A stretch of 64,000 bases of DNA from Evansella caseinilytica (GTDB taxonomy: Bacteria; Bacillota; Bacilli; Bacillales; Salisediminibacteriaceae). The stretch is from NCBI RefSeq assembly GCF_900107275.1, contig NZ_FNPI01000015.1, positions 62,001-126,000 of the forward strand, written 5' to 3'. A model generated the notes under the pieces. It saw only the letters and a list, made by a program, of their open reading frames with translations. It was not told the DNA's origin and made no database searches. How positions within the stretch are numbered: the stretch's first letter is position 1; the number at the start of each line of letters is the position of its first letter. Made by a program: the position numbers and the translations under genes. This document shows, in pieces, positions 24,670 to 33,451 of the stretch.

Positions 24670-26271
24670 TTGCTGAGAAGAAGGTACAAGCTGCGTACTA
24701 TCATAATTTTTCTTGTGATCGTCGTTGTTTCTATGTCGCTGCTGTTTACAGATTTACTCGTAACGAGAAGCGTTGGCGAAAATATCATGATCGATCAGGA
24801 GGAAAAAGCGTTGATGGCAGCAAGAATTGTTGCCAATTCAGAAATAGTACAAAGAGGACTGACGGAGAAAAAATCAGAGGAAGTACAGCGATATGCCAAC
24901 GAGATCCTTGCCGCAACGGATGTGCTGTTTGTTGTCGTCATGGATATGAACGCCATTCGATACTCCCATCCTAATCCGGAAAAGGTGGGGAAATCATTTG
25001 AAGGCGGAGATGAAGTGGATGCTCTGAAAGGGCAGGAGTACAGCTCGATTGGAACAGGAACGCTGACGACCTCCTTACGTTCATTTACACCTGTGGTAAA
25101 TGAAAACAATGAACAAATAGGCGTCGTCGCCGTTGGAATCTCGCTGGAGCATGTCGAACAGACTTTAAATCGAAGCCATCGAAATGTGATTATCGGCTCG
25201 CTATTCGGAATACTAATAGGAGTTATCGGCGCCGTTTTGATTGCCCATTACATTAAAAAAATATTGTACGGATTAGAGCCGTTTACGATTGCTAAAACCT
25301 TCGAAGAGCGAAATACAATGCTACAGTCGGTTCATGAAGGAATCATTGCCGTAGATAAAGACGCAAAAATAACCCTTGTGAATAAAACAGGGCTAAGGCT
25401 GTTTGCAAAAGCCGGTCTGAAAGAAGATCCGATCGGTATGGAAATTACGGAGTATATGCCGCCAACAAGATTGGATCGCGTGTTAAAAACAGGGAAGCCG
25501 GAACGGAATGAAGAGATGGAATTTAACGGAATATCCTTTTTGGTTAACCGTGTTCCGCTCGTTGTAGATAAGCAAATTATCGGCGCCATATCAACATTCA
25601 GGGATAAAACGGAAGTAAACGAGCTGGCCAAGCAGTTGACCGGCGTGAAAGGGTATGCCGAAGCGCTCCGTGCCCAATCCCATGAAGTCATGAACAAGCT
25701 CCACGTCATACTAGGCATGGTCAGAAACGAAGCTTATGATGAATTGAATTCCTACATCCTGCAGTTAGTTAACCATAAAAACAATGAAATCGGATTAGTG
25801 TCGAAAAACATGAAGGATCCAGTGCTGGCCGGTTTTATCATTGGCAAGCTCAGTCATGCCAGGGAAAACGGCATTAAATTGAAGTTTATCAACGAGACAG
25901 AGCTACCAGCTCCTGCGTCGGCGGATACTTCCCATGATATCATTACCATTCTCGGGAATCTGATCGACAATGCTGTTGAAGCATTAGCAGACAGCGAGGT
26001 GAAAAAAATTGAGGTGAAGCTGTCTTATTCAGAAAATCAGCTAACGATGCGTGTGGAAGATACCGGTAGGGGAATCAAGCGCGGACAATTGGCTGATATA
26101 TTCGAAAAAGGCTTCTCAACAAAAGGAGAACATCGGGGCTACGGCTTATATTTAGTGAGAAAAAGTATCGATAAACTTGGCGGCAGTCTGTTAATTGATT
26201 CTTTTTATGGGGAAGGAACCGTTTTTAACGTTGAAATACCTTATGAAGCTGAGGTGGACGCTGTTGATTAA
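24670..26271 (+). CDS. DcuS/CitA-family sensor histidine kinase for C4-dicarboxylates
   Basis: The product is about 533 residues from a TTG with AAGGTGA upstream (GTG at 24661 is an alternative). Layout: TM1 at about 10-30, an extracellular PDC/sCache sensor (about 35-165), TM2 (about 170-192, IIGSLFGILIGVIGAVLIAH), a cytoplasmic PAS (about 210-310), an atypical SpoOB-like H box RAQSHEVMNKLHVILG (His near 340), then HATPase_c with NLIDNAVEAL, DTGRGI and GYGLYLVRKSI. This is the DcuS/CitA/MalK class. It is directly coupled to the response regulator by an 8-base overlap. Likely ligands are malate, fumarate or citrate. Confidence 0.88.
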   Translation: MLRRRYKLRTIIIFLVIVVVSMSLLFTDLLVTRSVGENIMIDQEEKALMAARIVANSEIVQRGLTEKKSEEVQRYANEILAATDVLFVVVMDMNAIRYSHPNPEKVGKSFEGGDEVDALKGQEYSSIGTGTLTTSLRSFTPVVNENNEQIGVVAVGISLEHVEQTLNRSHRNVIIGSLFGILIGVIGAVLIAHYIKKILYGLEPFTIAKTFEERNTMLQSVHEGIIAVDKDAKITLVNKTGLRLFAKAGLKEDPIGMEITEYMPPTRLDRVLKTGKPERNEEMEFNGISFLVNRVPLVVDKQIIGAISTFRDKTEVNELAKQLTGVKGYAEALRAQSHEVMNKLHVILGMVRNEAYDELNSYILQLVNHKNNEIGLVSKNMKDPVLAGFIIGKLSHARENGIKLKFINETELPAPASADTSHDIITILGNLIDNAVEALADSEVKKIEVKLSYSENQLTMRVEDTGRGIKRGQLADIFEKGFSTKGEHRGYGLYLVRKSIDKLGGSLLIDSFYGEGTVFNVEIPYEAEVDAVD

Positions 26272-26971
26272 TGTACTGATATTAGATGATGATCCGATGG
26301 TGGCTGAATTCAATAAGCGCTACCTGGAAGAAGTAGAAGGGTTTATGTTGACAGGGATCGCCGATTCGGTTAACAGCGCGCTGGAAATCATTGAAAAAGC
26401 CCCAGTCGATTTAATCTTGCTGGACATTTACATGGCCGGAAAAAACGGTCTGGAGCTATTAAAATATATAAGGGAAACAGGGCAGCAAAAAATAGATGTC
26501 ATCCTTATTACTGCCGCTGCCGATGCGGAATCCATCCAAACCGCGCTGAGACTCGGGGCAATCGATTATATTATAAAGCCGTTTGAATTTGAAAGGTTCC
26601 GCCATTCCCTGCTAAAGTATAAGGAAAAATTTTATTTGTTAAATAAACAGGAGACATTAAATCAGGAAGAATTGGACAAAAAGATATTCCATCAAGAAAG
26701 CAAAGCGGTTACTGCGCTGCCGAAAGGACTGTCTCAATGCACCTTGAAAACGATTGTTGCGATCATTGAACAGTATAAAGACGCCCCGTTTTCTACGGAA
26801 GAAATTGCGGAAAGAAGTAATATCTCCCGGGTGTCTGTGAGAAAGTACTTGAAATTTATGAGCGATATTGGTGTTCTTGGGGAGCGAATGACATACGGCC
26901 CGGTCGGCAGGCCAACGTATCTGTATGTATTCAGGCCGTCACGCAGTACGCTCCTGTCCAAATTTTTGTAA
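26264..26971 (+). CDS. DcuR/CitB-family response regulator
   Basis: The product is 235 residues. The start is a TTG inside the kinase's last codons, preceded by GAGGTGG. The receiver domain (1-120) has VLILDDDP, the phosphoacceptor Asp in LILLDIYMAG and the Lys in YIIKPFEF. The C-terminal domain carries the HTH TEEIAERSNISRVSVRKYLK and GPVGRPTYLYVF, as in the CitB/MalR family. It should activate the dicarboxylate genes on either side. Confidence 0.9.
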   Translation: MINVLILDDDPMVAEFNKRYLEEVEGFMLTGIADSVNSALEIIEKAPVDLILLDIYMAGKNGLELLKYIRETGQQKIDVILITAAADAESIQTALRLGAIDYIIKPFEFERFRHSLLKYKEKFYLLNKQETLNQEELDKKIFHQESKAVTALPKGLSQCTLKTIVAIIEQYKDAPFSTEEIAERSNISRVSVRKYLKFMSDIGVLGERMTYGPVGRPTYLYVFRPSRSTLLSKFL

Positions 26972-27160
26972 TATTTGATCAAAAAGGAAATGCGGAGCAA
27001 TGCGACGAAAATGAAATGTGAAAATGACGGGATAACGGAGCAAATCGACGGAATGAAATGTGAAAATGACGGGAAAAAACTTCATTTCGGCGGAATCCCT
27101 GATCAAAACGACAGGAAAAAGTCAAAAACAGGCGGAATTCCTGACCAATCAATCGGCGTT
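26969..27160. repeat. 42-bp-period imperfect tandem repeat
   Basis: ATGAAATGTGAAAATGACGGG occurs exactly at 27011-27031 and 27053-27073. GGCGGAATYCCTGAYCAA occurs at 27089 and 27131. Both spacings are 42 bases, and the units at 26969, 27011, 27053, 27095 and 27137 drift in between. Because 42 is divisible by 3, an ORF of 14-residue repeats (26975-27214) stays open, but it has no good ribosome binding site and is probably not translated. Confidence 0.75.
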
Positions 27161-27212
27161 TTTCGAATTTGTTCCGCAAGTATAATGATGGTCGTTTCCC
27201 TTTTTATGTACT

Positions 27213-27239
27213 AAAAAGCAGCCACCGGCTGCTTTTTTT
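27213..27239 (+). terminator. Terminator after response regulator
   Basis: AGCAGCC-ACC-GGCTGCT perfect stem followed by TTTTTTT. It insulates the malic enzyme from the two-component operon. Confidence 0.8.
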
Positions 27240-27317
27240 AATTACAAAATCTTTTTTTATTTACGAAATATTTCATAAAATTTTCACATTTCTTATGATG
27301 AAACAGAAGTTTTTATG

Positions 27318-27331
27318 TGTAAGCGATTACA
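27318..27331. promoter_or_regulatory. cre site (CcpA) before malic enzyme
   Basis: TGTAAGCGATTACA fits the catabolite-response consensus TGWAANCGNTNWCA at every position and is palindromic. It is 20 bases upstream of the malic enzyme ATG, a place that favours repression by CcpA when preferred sugars are present. Confidence 0.75.
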
Positions 27332-27351
27332 CGACTAGGGGGAGAATGGTG

Positions 27352-28551
27352 ATGGAAGTAAAAAATTTGAAGGATGAAGCGCTCAAAATTCACCGGGACA
27401 ATATTGGCAAAATTGAAATAATGAGCAAGCTGGATATTAAGGACAGCAGCGATTTAAGCCTTGTTTACACTCCAGGGGTAGGAGATGTATGCAAGGCGAT
27501 TGTCAAAAACCCGGGTGAAATGAACCGGCTCACCGCCAGAGGAAATATGGTGGGAGTGGTGACAGACGGGACTGCGGTACTCGGCTTAGGGGATATCGGT
27601 CCGATGGCGGCAATGCCTGTTATGGAAGGAAAGTGCATGTTGTTTAAGAAATTTGCGGGGATTGATGCCTTTCCGATTTGTCTGGACAGCAGGGATGTAG
27701 ACGAAATCGTTCATATTGTAAAAGCGCTTCAGCCTACTTTTGCCGGAATTAATTTAGAGGATATTTCAGCACCACGCTGCTTCGAGATCGAAGCGCGGCT
27801 GAAGCAGGAGCTTAACATCCCTGTTTTTCATGACGATCAACACGGTACGGCGATCGTTGTACTGGCAGCCTTGATCAACGCACTGAAGCTTGTTGGAAAG
27901 AACAGGAATCTTGCCAGGATTGTGATTAACGGAGCCGGAGCAGCGGGAATATCCATTGCCGACTTATTGCTGGAAGCAGGATTTTCCGACATTACCCTCG
28001 TGAGCCTGGAAGGGGTTGTCCGCAAGGGAGAAAACTGGTTGAATGCCGGACAGATGAGGATTGCCGAGAGAACGAACCTCCGCAGCGTCGGGGGAACCCT
28101 GGGAGATGTGATCGCGGATGCCGATGTTTTTATCGGTGTCTCCGGGCCGGCGGCGTTGAAAGCGGCGCATCTGAAAAAAATGGCAAAAGATCCTGTTGTA
28201 TTTGCACTGGCTAATCCAATCCCGGAAATTTATCCGGAAGAAGCTCTGGCTGCCGGCGCTGCGATAGTCGGAACAGGCCGTTCCGATTATCCGAATCAGG
28301 TGAATAATCTGCTGGCTTTTCCGGGAATTTTTCGTGGAGTCTTGGACGCCGGTGCCACGGACATCACAGTCGATATGAAAATTGCGGCAGCGAATGCCAT
28401 CGCACAAATGATTTCCAAAAAACAGCTTGCTCCAGATTATATTATTCCGGATGCGCTGAATCAAGACGTTTCCGTTGCTGTTGCGAAAGCAGTTGCTGAC
28501 ACAGCGAATAAAACAGAAAAAAAGCAGGCGGAGAAAAGTTCTGTTTCCTGA
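27352..28551 (+). CDS. NAD(P)-dependent malic enzyme
   Basis: The product is 399 residues. The start is the ATG for MEVKNLKDEAL after AGGGGGAG; the longer frame runs upstream through non-coding DNA and the cre site. Motifs are SLVYTPGVGDVC (Tyr active site), the Lys/Asp region ISAPRCFEIEARLK and HDDQHGTAIVVLAAL, and the Rossmann motif INGAGAAGISIADLL. It decarboxylates malate to pyruvate, joining imported malate to central metabolism. It is of the short bacterial type (YtsJ/MaeA-like). It is followed by the malate symporter gene. Confidence 0.92.
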   Translation: MEVKNLKDEALKIHRDNIGKIEIMSKLDIKDSSDLSLVYTPGVGDVCKAIVKNPGEMNRLTARGNMVGVVTDGTAVLGLGDIGPMAAMPVMEGKCMLFKKFAGIDAFPICLDSRDVDEIVHIVKALQPTFAGINLEDISAPRCFEIEARLKQELNIPVFHDDQHGTAIVVLAALINALKLVGKNRNLARIVINGAGAAGISIADLLLEAGFSDITLVSLEGVVRKGENWLNAGQMRIAERTNLRSVGGTLGDVIADADVFIGVSGPAALKAAHLKKMAKDPVVFALANPIPEIYPEEALAAGAAIVGTGRSDYPNQVNNLLAFPGIFRGVLDAGATDITVDMKIAAANAIAQMISKKQLAPDYIIPDALNQDVSVAVAKAVADTANKTEKKQAEKSSVS

Positions 28552-28829
28552 ACGGTGTTTTGATCAGGGAGCTGTAGCCGCTTGCTTCGAACGTGTTTTT
28601 TCAACGAGATAAAGTATCCTGTGGGAGCGGAAATTTCCGTTGACGAATAGAAATACCGACGGGCGTCGCGGAAATTCTTCCGCTGCTTCAAGGAGATGTA
28701 TTTTGCTTAAGCTGCGCGGAGAAAATAGAACGTGTTTTTAAAAGTAGTGATCGCAGCGGAAAGCGGCAATCTTTCACAATTGACATGGCGGACGCAGCGC
28801 AAACGTGAATATGAAAGGAGAAGGGTGTA
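28552..28829. other. Intergenic before malate symporter
   Basis: There is no gene. A GCGGAAATTTCC...GCGGAAATTCTTCCGC segment (about 28626-28683) can fold into hairpins and may attenuate or terminate. No clear sigma-A promoter was identified. Confidence 0.35.
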
Positions 28830-30155
28830 ATGGCTGAAGCGGTGAAAAAAATAATAACTGCGAGTGAAAAGAAAAGTACAGTATATAAGCTGAGACCAAT
28901 CTCAGAGACAAAAATTTTCAATATCCCTGTCATTGGTTTCGCCGTGTTTTTAGTGTTGACGATTATCAGTGTATATACGGGTAACCTTCCGGGAGGCATG
29001 ATCGGCAGCCTGTTGGTAATGATTGTGTTTGGCGAGGCGCTTGGCTGGATCGGTGATCGGACACCGATCGTGAAGAGCTTCTTGGGAGGTGGGGCCATCA
29101 TCGCTATTTTTGGATCCGCTTACATGGTCTACAGCGGTATTTTACCTGAAGCAGTTTCCGCCTCTGTCAACGATTTTATGACAACCGGCGGTTTTCTCGA
29201 CTTCTATATTGCAGCGTTAATAACCGGAAGCATTCTTGGAATGGACTCGAAAGTGTTAGTGAAGATCGGTGCGCGGTATTTTCTTCCGATCATTGGTGCG
29301 GTTGTCGGCGCTGCCCTGATTGCAGGTATTGTCGGACTTCTGCTCGGTTTTACCTTGCGGGATGCGATTTTAGTCATCACGTTGCCGATTATGGGCGGCG
29401 GCATGGGGGCAGGAGCGGTTCCGATGGCGCAGGTGTATTCGGAATTTCTCGGACATTCGCCAAGCTACTACATTTCCATGCTTGTACCGGCGTTGGCACT
29501 CGGGAATGTGTTTGCCATCATCTTTGCAAGTTTGCTGAATAAGCTTGGAAATAAAATACCTTCTTTAACAGGAAACGGCCAGTTGATTAAAGGAATGGAA
29601 ATTGAGAAGAGTGAAGCGAAGTTTGATGTTCAAAAGATCGGTGTAGGGTTGTTGATTGCGCTGCTGTTCTTTGCCACGGGTCAAATTCTCGGCAGCGTGA
29701 TTCCGCTGCATCCGTATGCGATCATGATCATTCTCGTGGCTGTGGCCAAAATTTTTCATCTTGTTCCGAAAAGCATTGTTGCCGGGGCGAGCCAATGGTA
29801 TCATTTTGTGGCGAAAACGTTCACATTTGCGTTGTTATTTGGAATCGGCGTTGCTTATACAGATTTGAGCGCGGTGTTGAGTGCTTTGAGCCTACAATAC
29901 GTCCTTATTGTTGCCGGGGTGGTGACAGGTGCTGTTTTAGGTGCAGCCATTGTCGGAAAGCTTGTCGGCTTTTATCCGATCGAATCAGCGATTACCGCCG
30001 GACTATGCATGGCGAATATGGGTGGTACAGGGGATGTGGCCGTTTTATCCGCATCCAACAGAATGCAGATGATGCCCTTTGCGCAAATAGCCTCAAGGCT
30101 CGGCGGGGCATTGATTCTGCTGATCTCCGGATTGATCATACCGTTGTTTTTATAG
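28830..30155 (+). CDS. 2-hydroxycarboxylate (malate/citrate) Na+ symporter, CitS/MaeN family
   Basis: The product is 441 residues with GAAAGGAG before the ATG. About 11 hydrophobic segments occur in two repeats, each with the reentrant Gly-rich loop: ITLPIMGGGMGAGAVPMAQV in the first half and CMANMGGTGDVAVLSASNRM in the second. This is the 2HCT family (MaeN, CitS, CimH). Next to a malic enzyme and a DcuS/CitA-type kinase, malate is the best-supported substrate. Citrate remains possible. Confidence 0.92.
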   Translation: MAEAVKKIITASEKKSTVYKLRPISETKIFNIPVIGFAVFLVLTIISVYTGNLPGGMIGSLLVMIVFGEALGWIGDRTPIVKSFLGGGAIIAIFGSAYMVYSGILPEAVSASVNDFMTTGGFLDFYIAALITGSILGMDSKVLVKIGARYFLPIIGAVVGAALIAGIVGLLLGFTLRDAILVITLPIMGGGMGAGAVPMAQVYSEFLGHSPSYYISMLVPALALGNVFAIIFASLLNKLGNKIPSLTGNGQLIKGMEIEKSEAKFDVQKIGVGLLIALLFFATGQILGSVIPLHPYAIMIILVAVAKIFHLVPKSIVAGASQWYHFVAKTFTFALLFGIGVAYTDLSAVLSALSLQYVLIVAGVVTGAVLGAAIVGKLVGFYPIESAITAGLCMANMGGTGDVAVLSASNRMQMMPFAQIASRLGGALILLISGLIIPLFL

Positions 30156-30168
30156 CTTGGTGGTCAGG

Positions 30169-30211
30169 GAGGTAGTTCATAAGGGGGAGAGCATCCTTGT
30201 TGAACTACCTC
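30169..30211 (+). terminator. Hairpin terminator after malate symporter
   Basis: The 11-bp perfect stem GAGGTAGTTCA / TGAACTACCTC encloses a 21-base loop and is followed by TTAAATA. The T-run is weak. It starts 13 bases after the stop. Confidence 0.55.
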
Positions 30212-30478
30212 TTAAATATCACATGTACTGCTTCCTATTATCTTCGATAGCTCCTCGATTATAAAAACATCTGATAGCCTTGCCCAGCATTCCCATTTTG
30301 AAAATTACTTTTTCACTAAAATTCATTAGCTCGTGTGAAAAATGATTTCCCTTCCGGAAAAAAATCAGCTTTGTCATTATTATTGCTAGATTTTGTGATA
30401 CTAGATTATTCATCGGGACTGGCTTCTGCATATTTTTAAAGTAAAAGCTCCGATATATTTTATAGCAACTGCTATAAA
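30212..30478. other. Intergenic, no supported gene
   Basis: A leftward 70-codon ORF (30219-30431) has no ribosome binding site and no recognisable similarity. It may be an old gene fragment. Confidence 0.35.
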
Positions 30479-30634
30479 AGGATGTTTAAAAAAGTCCGGG
30501 AAACAGTGCCGATGAATGTTGTAGTTGTGTTGCCCTTCTGCTGTCCGCGTACGTTCTGTGTACGCTGCGCTGCTCATGACTGCCGCGCCTTGAACTTCCG
30601 GCCACTGTTATTCCCTCCTTTTTAAACACGTTCT
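30479..30634 (+). repeat. Family C repeat (C1)
   Basis: Ends AGGATGTTTAAAAAAGTCC and CCTTTTTAAACACGTTCT form imperfect terminal inverted repeats. The core has GGGAAACAG, CGTACGTTCTGTGTACGCTG and CTGCTCATGACTGCCGCGCC. About 156 bp. Confidence 0.75.
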
Positions 30635-30674
30635 ATAAGACTTTCTGCCAAACAAAAAAGGGGAGGTGACAGCG

Positions 30675-31364
30675 ATGGTAAAAATTTATTTGGATCCTGG
30701 GCACGGTGGTACTGACACCGGAGCATCGGCGGGAGGAGTACACGAAAAGGATGTCGTGTTGAGCATTGCTTTGCGTGCGCGGGACATCCTGTTGAACGAA
30801 TACGAAGGTGTCGAAGTGCGAATGAGCCGGACGACAGATGTTTTCGTATCGTTGGCTGACCGGGCAAATGATGCGAACACCTGGGGAGCGGATTACTTCA
30901 TTTCTATCCATGCCAATGCATTCGACAGTACTTCCGCACGAGGTTATGAAGATTATATTCATGATTCCCTAAGTGACTCCAGTCTAACCGCACAGCGAAG
31001 AGATGTTTTGCATCCAATTGTTGCTTCTGCCACGGGGATCCCGAACCGCGGGAAGAAAAAAGCAAATTTCCAAGTGTTGAGAGAGACGGCGATGTCTGCT
31101 GTTTTGACGGAAAACGGATTTGTAACCAGCCCTGAAGACAGAGCGCTTATGTTGGATGAAAGTTGGTTGCAGGCAGTCGGAAGAGCGCATGCGGAGGCGG
31201 CGGCAGCGATCTTCAACCTTCAGCAACAAACGAATTCCAATGCTGTTTACAGAGTGATTGTTGACGGAACACAAGTCGGTGCCTATGGGCAAAAAGAAAA
31301 TATTTTGAATGAAGTGCGACATCATCTAGGCGCTGCTGATGAAATCCTCATTCAAAAGGTATAA
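30675..31364 (+). CDS. N-acetylmuramoyl-L-alanine amidase (Ami_3, CwlC-like)
   Basis: The product is 229 residues. The start is the ATG for MVKIYLDPGHGGTD after GGGGAGGTGA. The zinc and catalytic residues of the amidase_3 family are seen: His in LDPGHGG (about 10), Glu in GVHEKDV (about 24), His in ISIHANAF (about 79), and the catalytic Glu in VLTENGFV (about 140). A short SPOR-like C-terminal repeat (YRVIVDGTQVGAYGQKEN) would bind wall glycans. There is no signal peptide, as in the mother-cell autolysin CwlC of B. subtilis, so a mother-cell lysis role is plausible. It is flanked by family C and B repeats, alone in its transcript. Confidence 0.88.
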   Translation: MVKIYLDPGHGGTDTGASAGGVHEKDVVLSIALRARDILLNEYEGVEVRMSRTTDVFVSLADRANDANTWGADYFISIHANAFDSTSARGYEDYIHDSLSDSSLTAQRRDVLHPIVASATGIPNRGKKKANFQVLRETAMSAVLTENGFVTSPEDRALMLDESWLQAVGRAHAEAAAAIFNLQQQTNSNAVYRVIVDGTQVGAYGQKENILNEVRHHLGAADEILIQKV

Positions 31365-31408
31365 TGACGCCGAGATATTTTGCAGACTGGTGCACCGCTG
31401 TAGAATGG

Positions 31409-32131
31409 AGGTGTCTTATAAAGGGGGTTTTTTCACTTTTGAGACACCTCCGAAGCAATGAGCGACACTTCACCGAGAAGCTGTGAGCTGTCTCATTGTG
31501 CCATCGCGCGCGATGGCACTTGGATCGACATCAGTGCAATACTGGCAGAGGAAGAGACAATGAGCGAAGCCGCGGCATCTTTTCAAAAGCCCGATAGGAG
31601 TGGTTTTTTCCTATCGAGCGTGCAGCGACGAGCAAAGCTACGATGCCTTTCCCATCGAGTTGGTCTCGACGGATAGTCATCGAAGCTGTGCTTGCAGAGG
31701 AAGAGACAAGCACGGCGCCATTGCACTGATATTTTTTTATCGTGTTTGTTCAAAAAGATCGATTTTTATCTTTTCGAACAAGCACGAAGCAATGAGCCAT
31801 TCTTCACTGGGAAGCTGCGAACTGTCTCATTGTGTCATCGCGCGCGATGGCACTTGGATATTCGTCGAAGCTATGCTTGCACAGGAAGAGACAATGGGTG
31901 GAGCCGCTGCATTCTTTTCAGGCCGCCTGTGAGTGGTTTTCTCAGAGTCAGGATGACGACATTCCGCTGTTACTCACAGGACGTGAGTGGTACTTAAGCG
32001 GAATTGGAGGATGGAGACATTCCGTCGTTGCCCATAGGACGTGGACAGCACTTAGGCGGAATTGGGCGCATCGTGCGGAACCATTGCCTTTTTGAACAGA
32101 CTCTTATCGTTTTGGCTTTTGACGCAGCCCC
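31409..32131 (+). repeat. Family B repeat (B3) interrupted by family A
   Basis: The left part (31409-31742) has AGGTGTCTTATAAAGGGGG/CACTTTTGAGACACCTCC and the B core, with an extra ~100-base segment (TGTCTCATTGTGCCATCGCG) shared with family A. The right end GTTTTGGCTTTTGACGCAGCCCC resumes at 32104 after the A element. Confidence 0.75.
31743..32103 (+). repeat. Family A repeat (A5), long copy nested in B3
   Basis: It begins TGTTTGTTCAAAAAG and ends CTTTTTGAACAGACTC, with 11 bp of identical terminal inverted repeat (TGTTCAAAAAG). It is flanked by TTATCG at 31737-31742 and 32104-32109, a likely target-site duplication. It is nearly identical to the copy at 35383. Confidence 0.8.
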
Positions 32132-32183
32132 GTTTTTAGTATGTCGTGGATGCCAGTCTAACCTTACGTGAATTAGTGTTTTT

Positions 32184-32552
32184 TCAGTTTTCGTTCTTTT
32201 TCGGATTGACCCGGAGAATCGTTCCGCACGGGTCGGAAATCCAGTATCCGGCTGAATTTTCGTGAATCTCTATTTCATCTCTCCTGTCGACATGGTGTTT
32301 CTGAAAGTATTCCGCCGCCGTTTCCAACGGATCTGCTTCGATTTCCAGCCATACGTCATGCTGAGAGTAATTGTCCATGCAGTCAAGCCAAAGCGTCGTC
32401 GGACCAAACTGAAAGGCATGGGATTCATCTTTAAAACCGAGATACGGTAATTTCAAGACATTTTTGTAAAAATGCACCGTTTCTTCATACTTAAATTTTG
32501 GGATTTTCAAAGCGATGTTATTTCCTCCGGCAAATACTTTTTTTGTTGACAT
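32184..32552 (-). CDS. VOC (glyoxalase/bleomycin-resistance fold) protein
   Basis: The product is 122 residues, with the start at MSTKKVFAGGNN (GGAGGG lies 9 bases upstream). Two beta-alpha-beta-beta-beta units make one VOC domain: ALKIPKFKYEETVHFYKNVL opens the first, and ENSAGYWISDPCGTILRVNP closes the second. Substrate is not predictable. It lies 28 bases after the end of the RibD-like gene on the same strand, so the two are likely cotranscribed. Confidence 0.8.
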   Translation of the reverse strand: MSTKKVFAGGNNIALKIPKFKYEETVHFYKNVLKLPYLGFKDESHAFQFGPTTLWLDCMDNYSQHDVWLEIEADPLETAAEYFQKHHVDRRDEIEIHENSAGYWISDPCGTILRVNPKKNEN

Positions 32553-32580
32553 TTTCTTTCCCTCCATGTTTTTTTATCTA

Positions 32581-33180
32581 TTACTGCCGCTCAGCATTGG
32601 GATGATAACGAAGGAAAACAACCCCAGAGTCGAAAGACCGTGTTTCGATAAGCTGCAGGTGAATACGTGCATTCAACAACGGGAAAAGTGGTTTGCCTCT
32701 CCCAAGAGCGACTGGATAAATATAGAGGCAGTATTCATCGATTAACCCAAGCTGTATAAAGGTGGAGGCGAGGGCAGCACCGCCAAGGGAACAATTCTTG
32801 CCGGGTTGTGCTTTCAGCTTTGCAATCTCTTTGGAGATATTGTCCTTGATCAGCCTCGCATTCCATTCCACTTTATCCAACGTTTTTGAGAATACGATTT
32901 TTGGTATTTCCACCCATTTGTGGGCCCACTCCATTTCTTGCTCTGTGCTTTTTGGGTTCCTTTCTACCGCCGGCCAGTAATTTGCCATGTTTTCATATGT
33001 TCGGCGGCCATACAAGTGGATGTCAATGTCACTTTCCAACTCGTTGATAAAGTTGAATAGCTCACGATCGGGGGTTCCCCAGTCAATCTCTCCATTTGGA
33101 CCTTCGATGTAACCGTCAAGAGAAACCATTTGTGAGTAAATGACCTTTCTCTGATCCGGAAACCTAGCGTTTTGCGACAT
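32581..33180 (-). CDS. RibD C-terminal/dihydrofolate reductase-like protein
   Basis: The product is 199 residues with AAAGGAG before the ATG. The motifs KVIYSQMVSLDGYIEGPNGE, IHLYGRRTYENMANYWP and LGGAALASTFIQLGLIDEYC are those of YwjB/YyaP-type RibD_C family proteins. It should bind NADPH; the true substrate is unknown. It lies upstream of the VOC gene in a two-gene leftward unit. Confidence 0.85.
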   Translation of the reverse strand: MSQNARFPDQRKVIYSQMVSLDGYIEGPNGEIDWGTPDRELFNFINELESDIDIHLYGRRTYENMANYWPAVERNPKSTEQEMEWAHKWVEIPKIVFSKTLDKVEWNARLIKDNISKEIAKLKAQPGKNCSLGGAALASTFIQLGLIDEYCLYIYPVALGRGKPLFPLLNARIHLQLIETRSFDSGVVFLRYHPNAERQ

Positions 33181-33420
33181 AAGGAAGGCTCCTTTCTGAA
33201 AGATTTTTGTGATGTCATTCGTCGCTGTGATTATCTATTCTAGTCTAGCATGCTTCGGATGTCTCGATTTCTTATCCATTGCGATGATGGGAACATTTTT
33301 TGAAGATACATGGTGTCAAATAGCACAATAAAGCCGGGGAGCAGTGGAGGAACTAGCTAGTCTCTTTTATAAAAGCGAGGATTATTTTTTATTAGCAGCA
33401 TGGAGTCGAGAAGTTGACAG

Positions 33421-33449
33421 TTTACAAATTGAGGAAAGAGGAGTATAAT
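33421..33449 (+). promoter_or_regulatory. Sigma-A promoter for marR-MFS operon
   Basis: TTTACA, a 17-base spacer, then TATAAT. It overlaps GTTTAC motifs like those in the downstream palindromes. Confidence 0.65.
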
Positions 33450-33451
33450 TC

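Noticed and set aside
26969-27160. Possible CRISPR array
   Set aside because: Units are directly adjacent and drifting, with no unique spacers and no cas genes nearby.
26975-27214. ORF with 14-residue repeats (MKCENDG...)
   Set aside because: It is open only because the DNA repeat period is a multiple of three. No ribosome binding site and no sign of a folded protein.
30219-30431. Leftward 70-codon ORF between malate symporter and amidase
   Set aside because: No ribosome binding site and no known pattern; not enough to call a gene.
31458-32095. Several overlapping ORFs in the A/B repeat block
   Set aside because: The same short ORFs recur in each repeat copy in different frames, have odd composition (Ser/Arg/Cys-rich) and lack ribosome binding sites. 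They are by-products of the repeat sequence.
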